A stretch of 64,000 bases of DNA. Source: Nereocystis luetkeana (taxonomy: Eukaryota; Sar; Phaeophyceae; Laminariales; Laminariaceae). Below the pieces are notes generated by a model. That model did no database searches. It was given only the letters and a program-made list of their open reading frames with translations, and was not told where the DNA came from. The position numbers were made by a program, and so were the translations under genes. Every line of letters starts with the position of its first letter. Within the stretch, counting starts at the first letter, position 1. The DNA is taken from NCBI GenBank assembly GCA_031213475.1, contig JARUPZ010000007.1:6629586-6693585 (forward strand). Reading direction: 5' to 3'. Shown in pieces: positions 63,805 to 64,000 of the stretch.

Positions 63805-64000
63805 CTCAAAGCGGGGGGGAGGCGGGAGGGGGGGACAGGGGACAGCAGCGGGGCAGTCAGCGGGTCACGCGTGTCATGTTGGTAAGTCGTGAAACAAATT
63901 AGAAAAGTGAGAAAAAAAAGAGTTCGAAAAACAACCATCTCGTCGTCAGTGCTCTCACGAAACGAAAACAGTGTTCGTACAACAACCATCTCATCGTCAG

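Overview
This window is nuclear eukaryotic DNA: sparse exons with GT-AG (and one GC-AG) introns, long introns, and very dense short repeats. The one gene identified firmly is a catalytic subunit of protein phosphatase 1 (PP1). Its long introns, the interspersed MITE- and SINE-like repeats, and the many G/C homopolymers and minisatellites would fit a stramenopile with an expanded genome, such as a brown alga or relative. That placement is an inference from overall style, not from a diagnostic sequence.

Layout. Positions 1-2301: no gene recognised, several repeats. 2302-2529 (minus): the last coding exon of an unidentified gene, whose upstream exons should lie to the right, which would make it head-to-head with PP1. 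5490-5665: probable 5'UTR intron of PP1. 5667-46433 (plus): PP1 gene, eight coding exons (5667-5808, 34189-34314, 39428-39512, 41105-41250, 42919-43095, 43730-43881, 45193-45327, 46302-46433), all seven junctions in phase, giving a 364-residue protein with every catalytic and metal-binding motif intact. Intron 1 is about 28.4 kb and is almost wholly repeats. Intron 7 uses a GC donor. 46434-57511: gene-poor spacer with minisatellites, purine/pyrimidine-biased tracts and MITEs. 57512-63804 (minus): the last three exons of an unidentified gene that converges on PP1; two junctions match in phase, and its C-terminus looks like a possible histone fold.

Repeats make up most of the sequence. The main families are: (A) ten copies of a ~95-118 bp terminal-inverted-repeat element at TA sites; (B) ten copies of a ~75-115 bp hairpin beginning near GCAGTCCCGTTTTGGGG; (C) a tRNA-derived SINE with recognisable A and B boxes, plus two truncated copies; (D) and (G) two repeats that end near GAGTAC followed by a C-rich tail; (E), (F) and (H) other dispersed units; and about twenty tandem arrays. 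The words TACCTGGTA, ATTAATA and GTACAGCAGT recur far more often than chance throughout non-coding sequence. No CRISPR, rRNA gene or stand-alone tRNA gene was seen.
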